This document shows positions 35,225 to 35,711 of a stretch of 35,711 nt of DNA, piece after piece. The stretch is from Nitratireductor aquibiodomus NL21 = JCM 21793 (GTDB lineage Bacteria > Pseudomonadota > Alphaproteobacteria > Rhizobiales > Rhizobiaceae). Position 1 is the first letter of the stretch. Each line of letters starts with the position of its first letter. Location of the stretch: positions 1-35,711 of the forward strand of contig NZ_BAMP01000041.1 in assembly GCF_000615975.1 (NCBI RefSeq). The letters run 5' to 3'. The position numbers and the translations under genes are program-made. Below the pieces are notes generated by a model. It had not been told where the DNA came from. It made no database searches and saw only the letters and a program-made list of their open reading frames with translations.

Positions 35225-35711
35225 ATGAACCGTGCGTTCGAAATAGAGGCTTTACGCCGCCGCATCGCCCCTCAGGAAAGGCTCACGCCCAACACCCGCC
35301 CGGCGCTTGGGCTGGGCGCGGAGGCGCTTGACGCCGCCTTGCCCGCCCATGGCCTCAAGACCGGCGCGCTGCACGAAATCCTTCCGGAAAGCCATGGCGA
35401 TTTCGCCGCCGGAACCGGCTTCGGCATCTGTTTTCTGGCGCGTCTTCTGCGCCAGCGTCCCGGCCCCATCCTCTTTGCCGTGCCCGCGCACCTGGCAAAC
35501 AGCGAAGGCGCGCTCTATCCGCCGGGCCTCGCCGCCCTCGGTCTCGACCCAAACCGCCTGATCCGGATCGAGGCGCGCAAGCCCATCGACATTCTGTGGG
35601 CGCTGGAGGAAGGGCTTTCCCATGCGCCAATTGCCGCCGTCGCCGGCATCCTGCCGGACAGCGCCCGCGCCTATGACTTCGCCGCCAGCCGCCGCCTTGC
35701 CCTGCGCGCCG
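35225..35711 (+). CDS. imuA: ImuA, SOS mutagenesis protein (3' end off the window)
   Basis: N-terminal 162 residues of ImuA, the RecA-like accessory protein of the ImuA-ImuB-DnaE2 translesion mutasome. The sequence from the ATG at 35225 is open to the window edge. Recognisable parts are ERLTPNTRPALGLGAEALDA, GLKTGALHEILPESHGD, GFGICFLARLLRQRPGPILF, PPGLAALGLDPNRLIRIEAR and ILWALEEGL, all typical of alphaproteobacterial ImuA. A P-loop is not obvious, as is usual for the family. It lies 19 nt after the endonuclease gene, with no LexA box of its own, so it probably depends on the SOS promoter at 34286-34314. imuB and dnaE2 are expected beyond the right edge. Confidence 0.92.
   Translation, partial: MNRAFEIEALRRRIAPQERLTPNTRPALGLGAEALDAALPAHGLKTGALHEILPESHGDFAAGTGFGICFLARLLRQRPGPILFAVPAHLANSEGALYPPGLAALGLDPNRLIRIEARKPIDILWALEEGLSHAPIAAVAGILPDSARAYDFAASRRLALRA

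Noticed and set aside
35190-35240. A separate SOS box directly in front of imuA
   Set aside because: GTTC at 35209 is followed after seven bases by GCGT, not GTTC, and the GAAC/GTTC pair in the first codons has the wrong spacing. The good box is at 34293-34307.
1-35711. CRISPR arrays, insertion sequences, prophage or replication origin
   Set aside because: No spaced direct repeats, transposase, phage gene or DnaA-box cluster was seen. The DnaA-like gene alone is not evidence of an origin.

Overview
The window is a chromosomal stretch from an alphaproteobacterium of the order Hyphomicrobiales (Rhizobiales). The indicators are a MucR/Ros-family regulator, a stand-alone DnaA-domain-IV-like protein paired with a DUF6456 protein, a seven-gene Mrp/Pha antiporter operon, a Rhizobium-type (ReAV-like) asparaginase, DUF3750, a Tat-exported TIGR03808-like repeat protein, and imuA behind an alphaproteobacterial LexA box. 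Base composition is high in G+C, with AT-rich islands around mucR and in front of imuA's operon. I cannot name the genus.

Layout. 1-2420: DUF6456 and DnaA-like genes, a small hypothetical gene and mucR. 2421-8307: mrpABCDEFG on the minus strand. 8623-12106: oligopeptidase B, then a minus-strand pair of periplasmic c-type cytochromes. 12107-12404: a dense cluster of inverted repeats. 12405-15821: Fe superoxide dismutase, a branched-chain aminotransferase, a haloacid dehalogenase and an L,D-transpeptidase lipoprotein. 15860-21246: a HerA-like ATPase and methylmalonyl-CoA mutase mutAB. 21276-21913: an AbrB-Doc toxin-antitoxin pair with its own palindromic operator. 21978-26606: Tat beta-helix protein, a long inverted repeat, asparaginase, DUF3750, thiolase. 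26798-30621: betI-betA-betB (choline to glycine betaine) behind a perfect palindrome. 30680-31738: tRNA-Pro, a small ORF and a periplasmic molybdopterin-domain protein. 31766-33962: two divergent GGDEF genes, one with an intact GGEEF and one degenerate. 34122-34247: a candidate sigma-54-driven small RNA. 34286-35711: a LexA-boxed, possibly leaderless operon of an endonuclease III-like gene and imuA, cut by the window edge.

Two results deserve most attention. The first is the 34.1-34.3 kb regulatory block. It holds a near-consensus sigma-54 promoter whose predicted start falls at the first hairpin of a roughly 100-nt structured RNA ending in a strong terminator. A perfect GTTC-N7-GTTC SOS box inside a well-spaced promoter for the DNA-repair operon follows at once.

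The second is sequence quality. Nine otherwise conserved genes (DUF6456, mrpA, mrpD, ptrB, the c556 cytochrome, the aminotransferase, mutB, the thiolase, betA), and probably mutA, are broken by small frameshifts. Nearly all are explained by loss of one or two bases beside short G/C runs, three of them in the identical context GGCCTG read as GGCTG. These look like consensus errors rather than pseudogenes, so I annotate the genes across the breaks.
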